Shown here one piece after another: positions 41,874-50,590 of a stretch of DNA of 64,000 nt. The notes under the pieces are model-generated. The model searched no databases. It worked only from the letters and a program-made list of their open reading frames with translations, and was not told the DNA's origin. Numbering within the stretch: position 1 is the stretch's first letter; each line of letters begins with the position of its first letter. A program made the position numbers and the translations under genes. Source of the DNA: Paramesorhizobium endophyticum (GTDB lineage: Bacteria > Pseudomonadota > Alphaproteobacteria > Rhizobiales > Rhizobiaceae); NCBI RefSeq assembly GCF_014640615.1, contig NZ_BMHH01000010.1:82802-146801 (forward strand), read 5' to 3'.

Positions 41874-42479
41874 TTGATCAGAGCGTTGATGGTCGATGTC
41901 GATGGCGTGGTTATTATCCAACCAGAGGGAAGAGAACATTGGGCCGATAATCTCGAGCGGGATCTAGGTGTGCCGGTGGCTGACCTGAGACGAGAATTCT
42001 TCCAGCCATATTGGGAGGAAATCATTGTTGGACGCGCGCCCATGGCGGAACGTCTCGCCGCCGCTCTTACAAAGATTGCGCCTAGGGTACATTGCGAGGA
42101 TCTGATCTCGTACTGGTTCGAAAAGGATTCGCAGCTCGACTCCGTGCTTTTGAATGACATAGCAGCCTGCCGTGACAGCGGGCTTCGGATTTATTTCGCG
42201 ACGAACCAGGAGCACATGCGGGCTGCGTATCTGATGGAAGGCCTCGGGCTCTCCAGATACGTAGACGGGATATTTTACTCCGGCTCCATGGGATGTCGGA
42301 AACCCCAACGCAACTTCTACCGCGCGGTGGAGATTCGCATGGACTTGAATCGGAGCGAAATCCTACTCATTGACGATACGCTGGCGAACGTCGAAGCCGC
42401 GAGGGAGGCAGGCTGGACCGCAGTTCATTGGACGAATGGGATGAGCCTTCCGGCGATTGTAGCGCGCTTTACTGCATAA
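41874..42479 (+). CDS. HAD-superfamily hydrolase
   Basis: A 201-residue HAD subfamily IA phosphatase-like protein. Motif I is D8-V-D10-G (VDVDGVV), motif II is FATNQE, the Lys is in GCRKPQRNFY, and motif III is LIDDTLANV. Substrate cannot be predicted. It starts with TTG, supported by GGGGAGGGA immediately upstream. Compared with its neighbours the gene is less GC-rich and uses more A/T-ending codons, so it may be a recent arrival. No close functional partner. Confidence 0.85.
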   Translation: MIRALMVDVDGVVIIQPEGREHWADNLERDLGVPVADLRREFFQPYWEEIIVGRAPMAERLAAALTKIAPRVHCEDLISYWFEKDSQLDSVLLNDIAACRDSGLRIYFATNQEHMRAAYLMEGLGLSRYVDGIFYSGSMGCRKPQRNFYRAVEIRMDLNRSEILLIDDTLANVEAAREAGWTAVHWTNGMSLPAIVARFTA

Positions 42480-42639
42480 CAAGCCGGCATCTTCCGATGC
42501 GATTTGCACCGAGTGGCGTGCACAATCCGGTAATTTTCCCTTAAGGAAACGCGATTTGCCTTGTTGTCGCCGGATGGGTGCCGTTATGTTGCGCGCTGTC
42601 ACGCGGATGTGATGAACAGGATTCTCCGGAGCCAGAGGT

Positions 42640-45600
42640 TTGGGTCGCGTTTTTGTCATTCTAGGCGGATTGCTGGTGCTCGTCCTGACGGCGGCGCTGG
42701 TGGTGCCCCCTTTTATCGACTGGACGGGCTACAGGACCGATTTCGAGCGTGAGGCGAGCCGCATTCTGGGCCGCCCGGTGACGGTGGCCGGCAGCGCCAA
42801 TGCGCGGCTGCTGCCGTTTCCGTCCGTCACCTTCTCCGATGTCCGCGTCGGCGAGAAAGACGGCCAACCGGCAATGACCGTCGAGCGGTTCTCGATGGAT
42901 GCCGAGCTGATGCCCTTCCTGCGGGGGCAGATCTTGATCTTCGACATGCGGGTGGAAAAGCCGCGCGCGGTGATCGCGGTCGACAAGTCCGGCAAAATCG
43001 ACTGGGCGATCCGGCCTGCCGCTCCGTTTGAGGCGGCGACCGTCAAGCTGGAAAATCTCCGCATCACCGACGGCACGGTAATTCTGCGCGACGCGGCCAA
43101 CAATCGCGAGCATCGCATCACCGGCCTCAACGCCACCATGTCCGCCGCGAGCCTTGCCGGGCCGTGGCGCTTCGATGGGCGACTTGCCTTTGACGGGCAC
43201 AGGGCTGGGCTGGAGGTGACGACGGGTGAGGCGAAGTCGGACGGGACCTTGCGCGTCAGCGCCCGCATCCGCCCCGAGACGATCCCCGCCGCCTTCGAGA
43301 CCGATGGCAATGTGACCATGGCGCAGGGCGCGCCTTCCTATAAGGGCACTTTCGCGATCAAGTCCGCTGATATCGCCGAGAAAAAGCCGGCCCTTCGACA
43401 GGCTCAGGGTGAGGTTGGGCCAACTCAGGGTAGGGTGACGGGAAACGCTCAGGATGAGGCTGAGCGGCCGTTCTTTGCCGGGGTGCGTATCACCGGGGAC
43501 TTCTCCGCCGATCATTCAAAGATCGAGATGCCGGAATTCCGCATGGAGCAGGGGCCGGCGGATGATCCCTATGTGGTGAATGGCAAGGCGCTGTTCGATT
43601 ATGGCAGCGATCCGCGCTTCCTGATCAATGCCAACGGTCAGCAGGTGCTGCTGGATGGGGCAGGGCAGGCGGGCAGTGAGGCGGTGGCGGCGGTGCCGTT
43701 GTCGCAGCGCATGGCCGCCTTCCGCAGGCTGATGGACAGCGCGCCGATCCCGGCTATTCCCGGAAGCATCGATCTGAAACTTCCGGCGATCATTGCGGGC
43801 GACACCACCATCCGCGACGTGACCGTTGAAGCGGAGCCGGGCGGTGATGGCTGGAATATCAAGCAGTTGAAGGCCGATCTTCCGGGCCGCACGAAGATCG
43901 AAGCCAAGGGCAAGCTGCTTGTCGGGCAGAATTTCGGCTTCGACGGCGATCTGCTGCTGGCCTCGCGCCAGCCCTCCGGTTTTGCCGCCTGGCTGACGCC
44001 GCATGTGGACGAGGCGATCCGACGGCTTCCGGGGGCGGGGTTCTCGGCGCGGGTCAGCCTCCATGAAGGCGAGCAGCGTGCGGACAATCTGGAACTGGCG
44101 CTGGGCGGGGCTTCGCTCAAAGGCTCCTTCGTGCGGTCGTCGCCGTTGAATTCGCTGCCGTCGATGCAACTCTCGCTCGAGGGCGGCGCGCTTGATGGAG
44201 ACGCGCTGGCGGCGCTGGCTGGGCTGTTCGCGAGCGACAGCGGCATGTCGCCTTTGTTCGATCGGGATATCGATGTGAAGCTCAAGGCGGGCCCGGTGGC
44301 GCAAGGGGGGCTTGAGGCGGCTTCCATCGACACGGCGTTTCGGCTTCGCCATGGCCGCTTCGATATCGACCGGCTTATTCTCAACGATCTCTCCGGCGCG
44401 ACGCTGACGGCAACCGGCGCGTTCGACCCGTTCAAGCCGGAGCCCGGCGCATCCGTGGACACGACCATCCTTTCCGATGATCTCGCGCCGCTGATCACCA
44501 AGCTCGCGCAGCGCTTCCCGCATGTGCCGCTCTTCACCGCGCTTGCGAAGCGCGCGGCGGCTTATCCCGGCCTCTTCACCGATAGCGAATTGACGCTGGT
44601 TGGCAATGCGGTGCGGTCCCCCGTTCGACAGGCTCAGGGTGACGGGAAAAAGGCTCAGGCCGGGAGTGGGCAAGCTCAGGGTGAGGATGGCAGCGAGTTT
44701 TCGTTCAGCGCCCATGGCAAGACCGGCGGCATGGATTTGAGCGTCTCCGGCATGGCGCGAGGTAATCCATGGGGCGATATCCCGCTTGAGCTTTCGCTGA
44801 CGGGGGATGCGAAAGCGAAGGAGGGCGAGGCGCTGATGGCTCTCATCGGCCTGCCGGCGCTGCCGCTGGGGCTTGCGGGAGAACTTGAAGGCAACATTTC
44901 GCTGCAAGGCGTGCCGTCGGAGGGAATGAAATCGCAGTTGACGCTGAAAGCGCCGGATGGAACGGCCACCATCGACGGCGTGTTCACGCTTCGCCCCGGC
45001 GACCTGACCAGTAGCGGCAAGGCTGTGGTGAAGGCCGCCGATCTCCAGCCCTTCATGGCGGCGACAGGCTATGCGCTGCCAGGCTTCGGCATGGGCTTGC
45101 CTGTTGATCTCAAGACGGATTTCCAGTTTGCCAAGGACATCGTCCGCCTGCCCAATCTGACAGGCACGGTGGATGGCGATGCGGTCACTGCCAAAATCGA
45201 GGCGAACCGCGCCGATGACGGAACACCGCAATTGAAGGGTGAGGCGAAGTTCGGGCGGCTCGATCTCGGCAATTTCGTCGCGTTCATGCTGGGGCCGCAG
45301 ACTTTCGAGATTTCGGGGAAGAACAAGGACAATGTCTGGCCTGATGGCGTTTTTGCCAAGGCGCCGGCCTTTCCTCTGCTGGCGGATATGACTGTAACGG
45401 CTGATATGGCTGATGCCGGCCCGCTGGGCGAAATCAGCGGTTTTTCAGCGAAGGTAGGCAAGACGGGCGACGGCTTGAGCCTCGACCAACTGGCAGGCAC
45501 GCTGCGGGGAGGGCGGCTCGGCGGCGGTTTCACGCTGCGTAATACAGGCGCGACGGCGCTCGCCTCGACGCAGTTCAGCTGGGAGGGCGGGGATTTGGGC

Positions 45601-46494
45601 GCGCTCTACTCCCTGCCGGAAAATAGGGCGCCGCTCAGTGGCAAGACGAAGCTCACCGCCTCGCTCAATGGCACGGGCAAGACTGTCGGCGAGTTGATGG
45701 CGTCGCTCGCCGGGTCCGGCGCGCTGGCGGTGGATGGGCTTGTCATCAAGGGGCTCAATGGCGATGGTTTGCAGCCGATCATAGACGCCGCCGACAAGAC
45801 GGAGCCGAATGCTCCGGCAGCAACATTCGAGAAAATCGCGGCGGAGCATTTGACGCCGGGCGCGTTCAACCCAAGCAAGGCGGAACTGGCCTTCACAGTG
45901 GCGGGAGGCGTCGCCCGCGCGCCGTCCTTCATGCTCGAAACGGACAGGGCGCAACTGACCTCCGATTTGCGGGTCGACCTCGCGAAGATGGCGGTCAGTG
46001 CGCAGGGAAGCTTCGCATTCAAGCCGGGCAACGATGCGGTGGCGGGCGCGGAGCCGGCGGCGCGCTTCACGCTCGAAGGACGCTATGCCGACCCGGCCCT
46101 CACCTTCGACCGCCAGCCGCTCGTGCAGTTCCTGACGCAGCGCGTCCTCGAACGCGAGCAGGACCGCGTGGAGGCGATGCAGGCGGCGCTGACCGAAAAG
46201 CAGCGCCTGCGCCGCGAGGTCAAGCTGTATGAGGCGCGGGCGGAAGAGCGCCGGCGGGCGGAAGAGGCGCGGGGGAAAGCCGAGGAAGAGGCGCGCAGAA
46301 AGGCCGAGGCCGAGCGGCAGGCTCAGGAGGAGGCACGCAAGGCCGCCGCCCTTCGGCAAGCCCAGGAGGAGCGGGAGCGGCAGGAGCCTGCACAGACGCC
46401 TTTCCAGTCAGGCAGCATTCCGAAAGACCGTCCGGCTATGCCCGGCCAATCGGTCGAGGAATTTTTGAAGACGCTGGAAAAGCCGGCGCCGTAG
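42640..46494 (+). CDS. AsmA family protein (large, envelope)
   Basis: AsmA-like proteins are anchored in the inner membrane and span the periplasm; larger relatives move phospholipids to the outer membrane. This 1284-residue protein begins with a signal anchor (about 3-24), the AsmA N-terminal block (FEREASRILGRPVTVAGSANARLLPFP, in part, about 31-60), long beta-strand repeats and an AsmA C-terminal region (about 950-1190), then an Ala/Arg/Glu-rich coiled coil (about 1185-1260). TTG is the start, with GGAG eight bases upstream. Two inserts of repeat-derived sequence, rich in R-Q-A-Q-G, are described separately. It is followed by convergent small genes. Confidence 0.88.
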   Translation: MGRVFVILGGLLVLVLTAALVVPPFIDWTGYRTDFEREASRILGRPVTVAGSANARLLPFPSVTFSDVRVGEKDGQPAMTVERFSMDAELMPFLRGQILIFDMRVEKPRAVIAVDKSGKIDWAIRPAAPFEAATVKLENLRITDGTVILRDAANNREHRITGLNATMSAASLAGPWRFDGRLAFDGHRAGLEVTTGEAKSDGTLRVSARIRPETIPAAFETDGNVTMAQGAPSYKGTFAIKSADIAEKKPALRQAQGEVGPTQGRVTGNAQDEAERPFFAGVRITGDFSADHSKIEMPEFRMEQGPADDPYVVNGKALFDYGSDPRFLINANGQQVLLDGAGQAGSEAVAAVPLSQRMAAFRRLMDSAPIPAIPGSIDLKLPAIIAGDTTIRDVTVEAEPGGDGWNIKQLKADLPGRTKIEAKGKLLVGQNFGFDGDLLLASRQPSGFAAWLTPHVDEAIRRLPGAGFSARVSLHEGEQRADNLELALGGASLKGSFVRSSPLNSLPSMQLSLEGGALDGDALAALAGLFASDSGMSPLFDRDIDVKLKAGPVAQGGLEAASIDTAFRLRHGRFDIDRLILNDLSGATLTATGAFDPFKPEPGASVDTTILSDDLAPLITKLAQRFPHVPLFTALAKRAAAYPGLFTDSELTLVGNAVRSPVRQAQGDGKKAQAGSGQAQGEDGSEFSFSAHGKTGGMDLSVSGMARGNPWGDIPLELSLTGDAKAKEGEALMALIGLPALPLGLAGELEGNISLQGVPSEGMKSQLTLKAPDGTATIDGVFTLRPGDLTSSGKAVVKAADLQPFMAATGYALPGFGMGLPVDLKTDFQFAKDIVRLPNLTGTVDGDAVTAKIEANRADDGTPQLKGEAKFGRLDLGNFVAFMLGPQTFEISGKNKDNVWPDGVFAKAPAFPLLADMTVTADMADAGPLGEISGFSAKVGKTGDGLSLDQLAGTLRGGRLGGGFTLRNTGATALASTQFSWEGGDLGALYSLPENRAPLSGKTKLTASLNGTGKTVGELMASLAGSGALAVDGLVIKGLNGDGLQPIIDAADKTEPNAPAATFEKIAAEHLTPGAFNPSKAELAFTVAGGVARAPSFMLETDRAQLTSDLRVDLAKMAVSAQGSFAFKPGNDAVAGAEPAARFTLEGRYADPALTFDRQPLVQFLTQRVLEREQDRVEAMQAALTEKQRLRREVKLYEARAEERRRAEEARGKAEEEARRKAEAERQAQEEARKAAALRQAQEERERQEPAQTPFQSGSIPKDRPAMPGQSVEEFLKTLEKPAP
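43391..43465 (+). repeat. Translated dispersed repeat inside the AsmA-like gene, tract 1
   Basis: CCCTTCGACAGGCTCAGGG is followed by degenerate CTCAGG...GTGA units. It is read in frame as LRQAQGEVGPTQG..., a stretch unlike the surrounding beta-rich AsmA sequence, at about residues 251-276. Confidence 0.75.
44619..44694 (+). repeat. Translated dispersed repeat inside the AsmA-like gene, tract 2
   Basis: CCGTTCGACAGGCTCAGGG appears again with two more CTCAGG units. It is read in the same frame as tract 1 (VRQAQGDGKKAQ...GQAQGEDG, residues about 660-686), so the two tracts are related insertions that have kept the gene open. Confidence 0.75.
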
Positions 46495-46546
46495 GCCTCA
46501 GCGAGTGGTCTCAATATCAGCGATCCAAGCGGCATAGCCCCAATCT

Positions 46547-46795
46547 TCAAACCGCTTTCCCGCCCCGCTTCACCCATTCCAGCACATAGAGCCGCAGCGC
46601 CGACGATAAATTCGCCCGTTTGTCGCGCGCATCGTCAATCTCAGCTACGAGAGCAGCCACCGATATGCCACGCTGGCGGGCGATGGTTTCGATGATTTCA
46701 AAGAAGGCGTCTTCGAGCGAGAAGCTGGTGGCGTGGCCGCGGATGCTGACGGAGCGCTTGCGTACGAGACTACCGGATGGGGAGGGCGCGTTCAT
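46547..46795 (-). CDS. Ribbon-helix-helix domain protein
   Basis: The 82-residue protein has the RHH_4-type pattern: a strand KRSVSIRGHATSFSLEDAFFEIIETIARQRG (in part) followed by helices (LSSALRLYVLEWVKR). These small proteins, frequent in Rhizobiales, are predicted DNA binders with unknown targets. The ATG overlaps the DUF4169 stop by four bases, and the gene is last in the sspB transcript. Confidence 0.85.
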   Translation of the reverse strand: MNAPSPSGSLVRKRSVSIRGHATSFSLEDAFFEIIETIARQRGISVAALVAEIDDARDKRANLSSALRLYVLEWVKRGGKAV

Positions 46796-46989
46796 GCGCC
46801 GCCGTCGGAAGAGGGCGATTCCAGGCGGTTTCGGTCGAGGAATTCGGCTGCTTCACGCGCCTTTTCCCGCTCGAACTTTTTTTCCGCGCCGGTACGGCCA
46901 TAGCGGATGCGGTTTTCCGCCGCCACCTGTTCCTTCTCCGCGCGCTCTTTCCGCTTCCTGAACTGCCGCAGATTGACCACGTCGCTCAA
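46792..46989 (-). CDS. DUF4169 family protein
   Basis: The 65-residue, very basic and helical protein starts with the family pattern SDVVNLRQFRKRKERAEKEQ and continues AENRIRYGRTGAEKKFE. TTG at 46989 is chosen because the family begins at this point and AGAGGGG lies nine bases upstream; a longer frame upstream overlaps sspB and is unlikely. Function unknown. The N-terminus shares a D-V-V-x-L-x-x-F-R-K pattern with the C-terminus of SspB encoded just before. Confidence 0.84.
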   Translation of the reverse strand: MSDVVNLRQFRKRKERAEKEQVAAENRIRYGRTGAEKKFEREKAREAAEFLDRNRLESPSSDGGA

Positions 46990-47005
46990 GGGAAACGCCC
47001 CTCTG

Positions 47006-47572
47006 TTACTTGTTCTTGCGGAAGGCATCCAGCGAAACGACATCCGCCATCGGCTTGGCTTCGTCCTTCTTCGCCTCGTCGCCTGCCTTGGCGGCGGTTT
47101 TTTTCGCGGTCTTGGCGACGGGTTTCGCCTTGGGCTTCGCCTTTTCCTCAGGCTCTTCCACGCGTTCTATCGTCGCTATTCCGATATTGGAATCATTGTC
47201 GCCCGCTGGCTCCATCGCCGTGACGTCAAATTCCAGCTCAAAATTGACGGAAGGATCGTAAAAACCGCGCACGGCGGAGAAGGGGATGACGAGCCGTTCC
47301 GGCACGTCGCCGAAGGACAGCCCGACCTCGAAAAGCTGGTCCGTCACCTGCAGATCCCAGAACTGATGCTGCAATACGATTGTCATCTGCTCGGGATATT
47401 TCTCCTTCAGCCGCGACGAGATGCGTACGCCGGGGGCCTCGGTGAGAAAGGTGATGAAGAAATGGTGATTGCCCGGAAGGCCAGCCTTGGCGACTTCCGA
47501 CAGCACCTTTCGGATAACGCCGCGCAGCGCTTCCTGAGCGAGAATATCGTAACGGATCAGATCCTGTACCAT
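47006..47572 (-). CDS. sspB: ClpXP adaptor protein SspB (alpha type)
   Basis: SspB binds ssrA-tagged proteins and tethers them to ClpXP for degradation. The folded domain (about 1-125) has DLIRYDILAQEALRGVIRKVL, GNHHFFITFLT and FWDLQVTDQLFEVGLSF typical of alphaproteobacterial SspB. A flexible Lys/Ala/Pro-rich linker follows (about 140-175) and the end MADVVSLDAFRKNK is a likely ClpX-docking tail. 188 residues. The substrate source, the tmRNA gene ssrA with its tag, is also in this window about 3 kb away. Confidence 0.94.
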   Translation of the reverse strand: MVQDLIRYDILAQEALRGVIRKVLSEVAKAGLPGNHHFFITFLTEAPGVRISSRLKEKYPEQMTIVLQHQFWDLQVTDQLFEVGLSFGDVPERLVIPFSAVRGFYDPSVNFELEFDVTAMEPAGDNDSNIGIATIERVEEPEEKAKPKAKPVAKTAKKTAAKAGDEAKKDEAKPMADVVSLDAFRKNK

Positions 47573-47702
47573 AAAGTGCTTATCCCACGGATTCGCGGCC
47601 CGATGTCAAGTTCTCACATGCGATGTGGAACGAAAGAGCCATAAAACGTCGCCATTATGGCGCATCGTCCCGATAATTGCGACGGGGAAATGGGGCAGGT
47701 GG

Positions 47703-48452
47703 CTAAAAGGTTTCAGCTCCTCGACAAGCTCCAGTCCTTCGACAAGCGCATGATGCGGAGCTTCGCCCGAAGGCCCGCAGGAATGTGCGCACCCCATTGC
47801 GCGCGGCGTCCTCAATGTCCTTTTCCGTCGGTCGCTTGGTCGTCAGCCCGCAAAGCTGGATGTCGGCATTGACCAGCGCCAGGAATTGCCGCAGCGCAAG
47901 GTCTGGGTCGTCGATGTCGAGTGCACCGCAGGCGCTCAAGCTTGCCAGCCGCTCCGCCGCGATGGACCAGACTCTGGCCGGACCGTTCTCCCGCCAGACG
48001 GCGAAGAGTTCCGGATAGCGCTCGCCTTCCGCTTGGATCAGCTTGCGCAAGGCCTCGCCATCCTGATTGCACATGCATTTCTTGCCGAGCTTGTTGGCGA
48101 AGAGGACGAGATCGGCCTCGAGATTATCAGGCTTTTCGGGGAAGGTGGAGAGAATGGCGCAGAGCGCGGCATTCACCCGCGCGGTGATTTCCCCCACCAC
48201 GGCGCCGAACAACATCTCCTTGTCACGGTAATGATTGTATATTGTCTGGCGCGAAACGCCTGCTTCTGCGGCAATGAGGTCGATGCTCGCCCCGGCAAAG
48301 CCGTCGCGGCAGAAGGCGCGGGCGGCGGCGTCAAGGATCGTATTGCGCTTCATGCATTGGCCGCTGCCCGGCCGGGTAAAGGGCATTCCCGCCTGCGTGC
48401 ACGAATCGAATGCACGAAGCGCCATGGCAGCAGGTTTGTCAGCAGGTTTCAT
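47703..48452 (-). CDS. TetR/AcrR family transcriptional regulator
   Basis: A helix-turn-helix domain (LDAAARAFCRDGFAGASIDLIAAEAGVSRQTIYNHYRDKE, in part) is followed by an AefR/TetR_C-like ligand domain. It is divergent from a Bcr/CflA efflux gene 229 bases away, with two abutting operator-like palindromes just before it, so it most likely represses the pump and itself. The start is uncertain: 48452 has AGG three bases upstream, while a later ATG (48353, MKRNTIL) would give the more usual 216 residues. The last 20 residues (Ser/Cys/Arg-rich) look non-conserved. Confidence 0.87.
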   Translation of the reverse strand: MKPADKPAAMALRAFDSCTQAGMPFTRPGSGQCMKRNTILDAAARAFCRDGFAGASIDLIAAEAGVSRQTIYNHYRDKEMLFGAVVGEITARVNAALCAILSTFPEKPDNLEADLVLFANKLGKKCMCNQDGEALRKLIQAEGERYPELFAVWRENGPARVWSIAAERLASLSACGALDIDDPDLALRQFLALVNADIQLCGLTTKRPTEKDIEDAARNGVRTFLRAFGRSSASCACRRTGACRGAETF

Positions 48453-48480
48453 GAGCCTCAACATAAGACGGCTTGACGGT

Positions 48481-48516
48481 TTAGACAATACTGTCTAATT
48501 TGACATCACTGTCCAA
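48481..48516. promoter_or_regulatory. Two abutting TetR-type operators
   Basis: TTAGACA-N4-TGTCTAA (48481-48498, perfect) is followed without a gap by TTTGACA-N4-TGTCCAA (48499-48516, imperfect). Both have seven-base arms and a four-base centre; the centres are 18 bases apart. They lie between the divergent regulator and efflux genes, where a TetR dimer pair would bind. Confidence 0.75.
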
Positions 48517-48681
48517 TCACAAGGACGTCAAGCTGCATATAACCCGTCGCTTTTTTCCGCAATGGAGGGATGTGTGCGGGTCCTCCTCTTTTCTCAATTC
48601 AAGGCCGATCCGGCGACGCGCCGTGCTCCTCCCAACATGGGCAGCGCGCCTGGCCGGCCCTTCCTTTGAAAGTATCCCGTG

Positions 48682-49890
48682 ATGACATCCAGATTTCTTC
48701 ATACCGCGGTCATTCTTGGGCTGTTGTCGGCGATCGGGCCCTTCGCGATCGACATGTATCTCCCGGCCCTGCCGACGATCGGCGCCGACCTTCAGGCGGA
48801 GACGAGCGCCGTGCAGATGAGCCTGCTCGCCTTTTTCGTCTCGATGGGGCTGGCGCAGCTCTTTGTCGGGCCGCTTTCGGACATGATGGGCCGCAAGCTG
48901 CCGCTCTATATCGGCCTCGTGCTGTTTTCCGTCGCCAGTGTCGGCTGCGCGCTTGCGCAGGATATCGACACACTCGTCGCCTTCCGCTTCCTGCAGGGCA
49001 TCGGCGCCAGCGCTGGGATGGTCATCCCGCGCGCCGTGGTGCGCGACCTGCATACCGGTGTCGATGCGGCAAGGCTGATGTCAATGCTGATGCTGGTGTT
49101 CAGCATTTCGCCGATCCTCGCGCCGCTGACGGGCACGGCGATCATTGCCTTCTTCGGCTGGCGCGGCGTTTTCTGGGCAGTGCTCATCGCGGCGCTCATC
49201 GGCATGGTGCTGCTTGCCACGTCGCTCAAGGAAACCCGCCCGAAATCGGCGCGGGTAGAAAGCAGCCTCGGCGCGGCGCTTGGCGCATACCGGCTGCTGC
49301 TGAAGGACGGCAATTTCCTCGGGCTCACCTTCATCGGCGGCCTCGGCCTCGCATCATTCTTCGTCTATCTCGCCAGTTCGTCCTTCGTGCTGATCGACCA
49401 TTACGGGCTGACGCCGACGCAATACAGCATCGCCTTTTCGGTCAATGCCGTGTCCTTCTTCAGCGTGTCGCAGCTTTCCGGCTGGCTGGCGGACCGTTAT
49501 GGGCTGGTGCGCGTGGTGCGCATGGCGGTCACCGGCTATGCGGCGGCTCTGGCGGCGCTGGTGGTGGTGATGCTGCTGGGCTTCCAATCGCTGTTCGTCA
49601 TGGCGGGCTTCCTGTTCGTCGGCTATGGCTTCCTCGGACTGGTGCTACCGACGACCTCGGTGCTGGGGCTGGAGGAGCACGGCGAAATTGCGGGCACGGC
49701 CTCGGCTTTGATGGGAACGCTGCAGTTCGTCACCGGCGCGGTCGCCATGGGCATCGCCGGCGCGTTCTTCGACGGAACGGCATTGCCGATGGTCGTTGGC
49801 ATCGCCGCCTGCGCGGTGGCCGCGTTCATCCTGACGCAGATTTCGCTCGGACGCAGGCGGGTGCGGGTAATGGCGGAAGCGGCGGAGTAG
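48682..49890 (+). CDS. Multidrug efflux MFS transporter, Bcr/CflA family
   Basis: Bcr/CflA transporters are 12-helix drug:proton antiporters. The 402-residue protein shows the family N-terminus (AIGPFAIDMYLPALPTI), the loop 2-3 motif GPLSDMMGRKLPLYIGL, FRFLQGIGASAGMVIPRAVVRD (in part) and the helix-5 antiporter region SPILAPLTGT. ATG at 48682 is used; GTG one codon earlier is an alternative and neither has a strong ribosome site. It is probably repressed by the divergent TetR protein. Substrate unknown. Confidence 0.93.
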   Translation: MTSRFLHTAVILGLLSAIGPFAIDMYLPALPTIGADLQAETSAVQMSLLAFFVSMGLAQLFVGPLSDMMGRKLPLYIGLVLFSVASVGCALAQDIDTLVAFRFLQGIGASAGMVIPRAVVRDLHTGVDAARLMSMLMLVFSISPILAPLTGTAIIAFFGWRGVFWAVLIAALIGMVLLATSLKETRPKSARVESSLGAALGAYRLLLKDGNFLGLTFIGGLGLASFFVYLASSSFVLIDHYGLTPTQYSIAFSVNAVSFFSVSQLSGWLADRYGLVRVVRMAVTGYAAALAALVVVMLLGFQSLFVMAGFLFVGYGFLGLVLPTTSVLGLEEHGEIAGTASALMGTLQFVTGAVAMGIAGAFFDGTALPMVVGIAACAVAAFILTQISLGRRRVRVMAEAAE

Positions 49891-49930
49891 GCGTTAAAAC
49901 GTTGGAAGGGCAGGGCGGGCAGGCCGTATT

Positions 49931-50488
49931 CTATACGGTGACTGCCCCCAGCTTTTCCAGAACGAAACGCCGGCGCGCCTCGACTGGGGCGCACGGCACG
50001 GTGACGAGTTGATAGCCGAATCGCTCATAGGCGGCGGACACCGCCTCGAAAGTCCGCCGCGCCTCGTCCAGATCCTGTCGGCGCTCGGCATCCTGCGTGA
50101 AGATTTCAGGCCAGGGCGGAAGAACGAAGACGGTTGCATTGTAGCGCAACAACTCCGCCGCCCTTGCGACATGATCCGGCACCGGCAACCCTTCTAGTTG
50201 CAGATAGCCGGCTATGTCCGGAACGCCGCGGTCGAAGAAGATAATCCCGTCTTCCGCTTGCGCGATCTCATGGGAGCGCATTTCCCAGACAAGCATCGTC
50301 TCGGCGAAGAGCGCCGGGTTTTTCCAGGGAAGCGCCGGGCCGGAGATCGCCATCTGCTGCTGGATGATGCCGCGTCCAGCCTCCACGGACGAGCCATAGC
50401 CCGCCTCGCGCAGCGCCGCGATCAACGTGGTTTTGCCCGAGCCGGGGCCGCCGGTGAGCACAAAGAATCGGTCTGTGTCGTTCGACAT
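49931..50488 (-). CDS. P-loop ATPase (AAA_28 / NadR-like)
   Basis: A 185-residue nucleotide-binding protein with Walker A GGPGSGKT (residues 13-20) and IIFFDRGVPD as a kinase-like Walker B. The type is AAA_28, close to the ribosylnicotinamide kinase part of NadR, and many relatives are annotated only as ATPase. ATG at 50488 follows GAGGG seven bases upstream; a longer frame adds 28 unrelated residues. Convergent with the MFS gene. Substrate unknown. Confidence 0.82.
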   Translation of the reverse strand: MSNDTDRFFVLTGGPGSGKTTLIAALREAGYGSSVEAGRGIIQQQMAISGPALPWKNPALFAETMLVWEMRSHEIAQAEDGIIFFDRGVPDIAGYLQLEGLPVPDHVARAAELLRYNATVFVLPPWPEIFTQDAERRQDLDEARRTFEAVSAAYERFGYQLVTVPCAPVEARRRFVLEKLGAVTV

Positions 50489-50590
50489 GGGAAATACCCT
50501 CGAATCAAAGAGATCGGGCGCAGGCGAGCCGGAATGACTGCGCCTGTGCGTGACAGTTTGAGAAAAGGTCATTTTCGTGGGGAGAGAAGT

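Noticed and set aside
43516..46359. Long minus-strand frames opposite the AsmA-like gene
   Set aside because: Composition is His/Arg/Gln-rich as expected for antisense of GC-rich coding DNA.
47700..47780. CTTCGACAAGC repeats at the end of the TetR gene as another mobile repeat tract
   Set aside because: Too short and degenerate to separate from chance; it may explain the odd C-terminus but is not defensible as a repeat copy.
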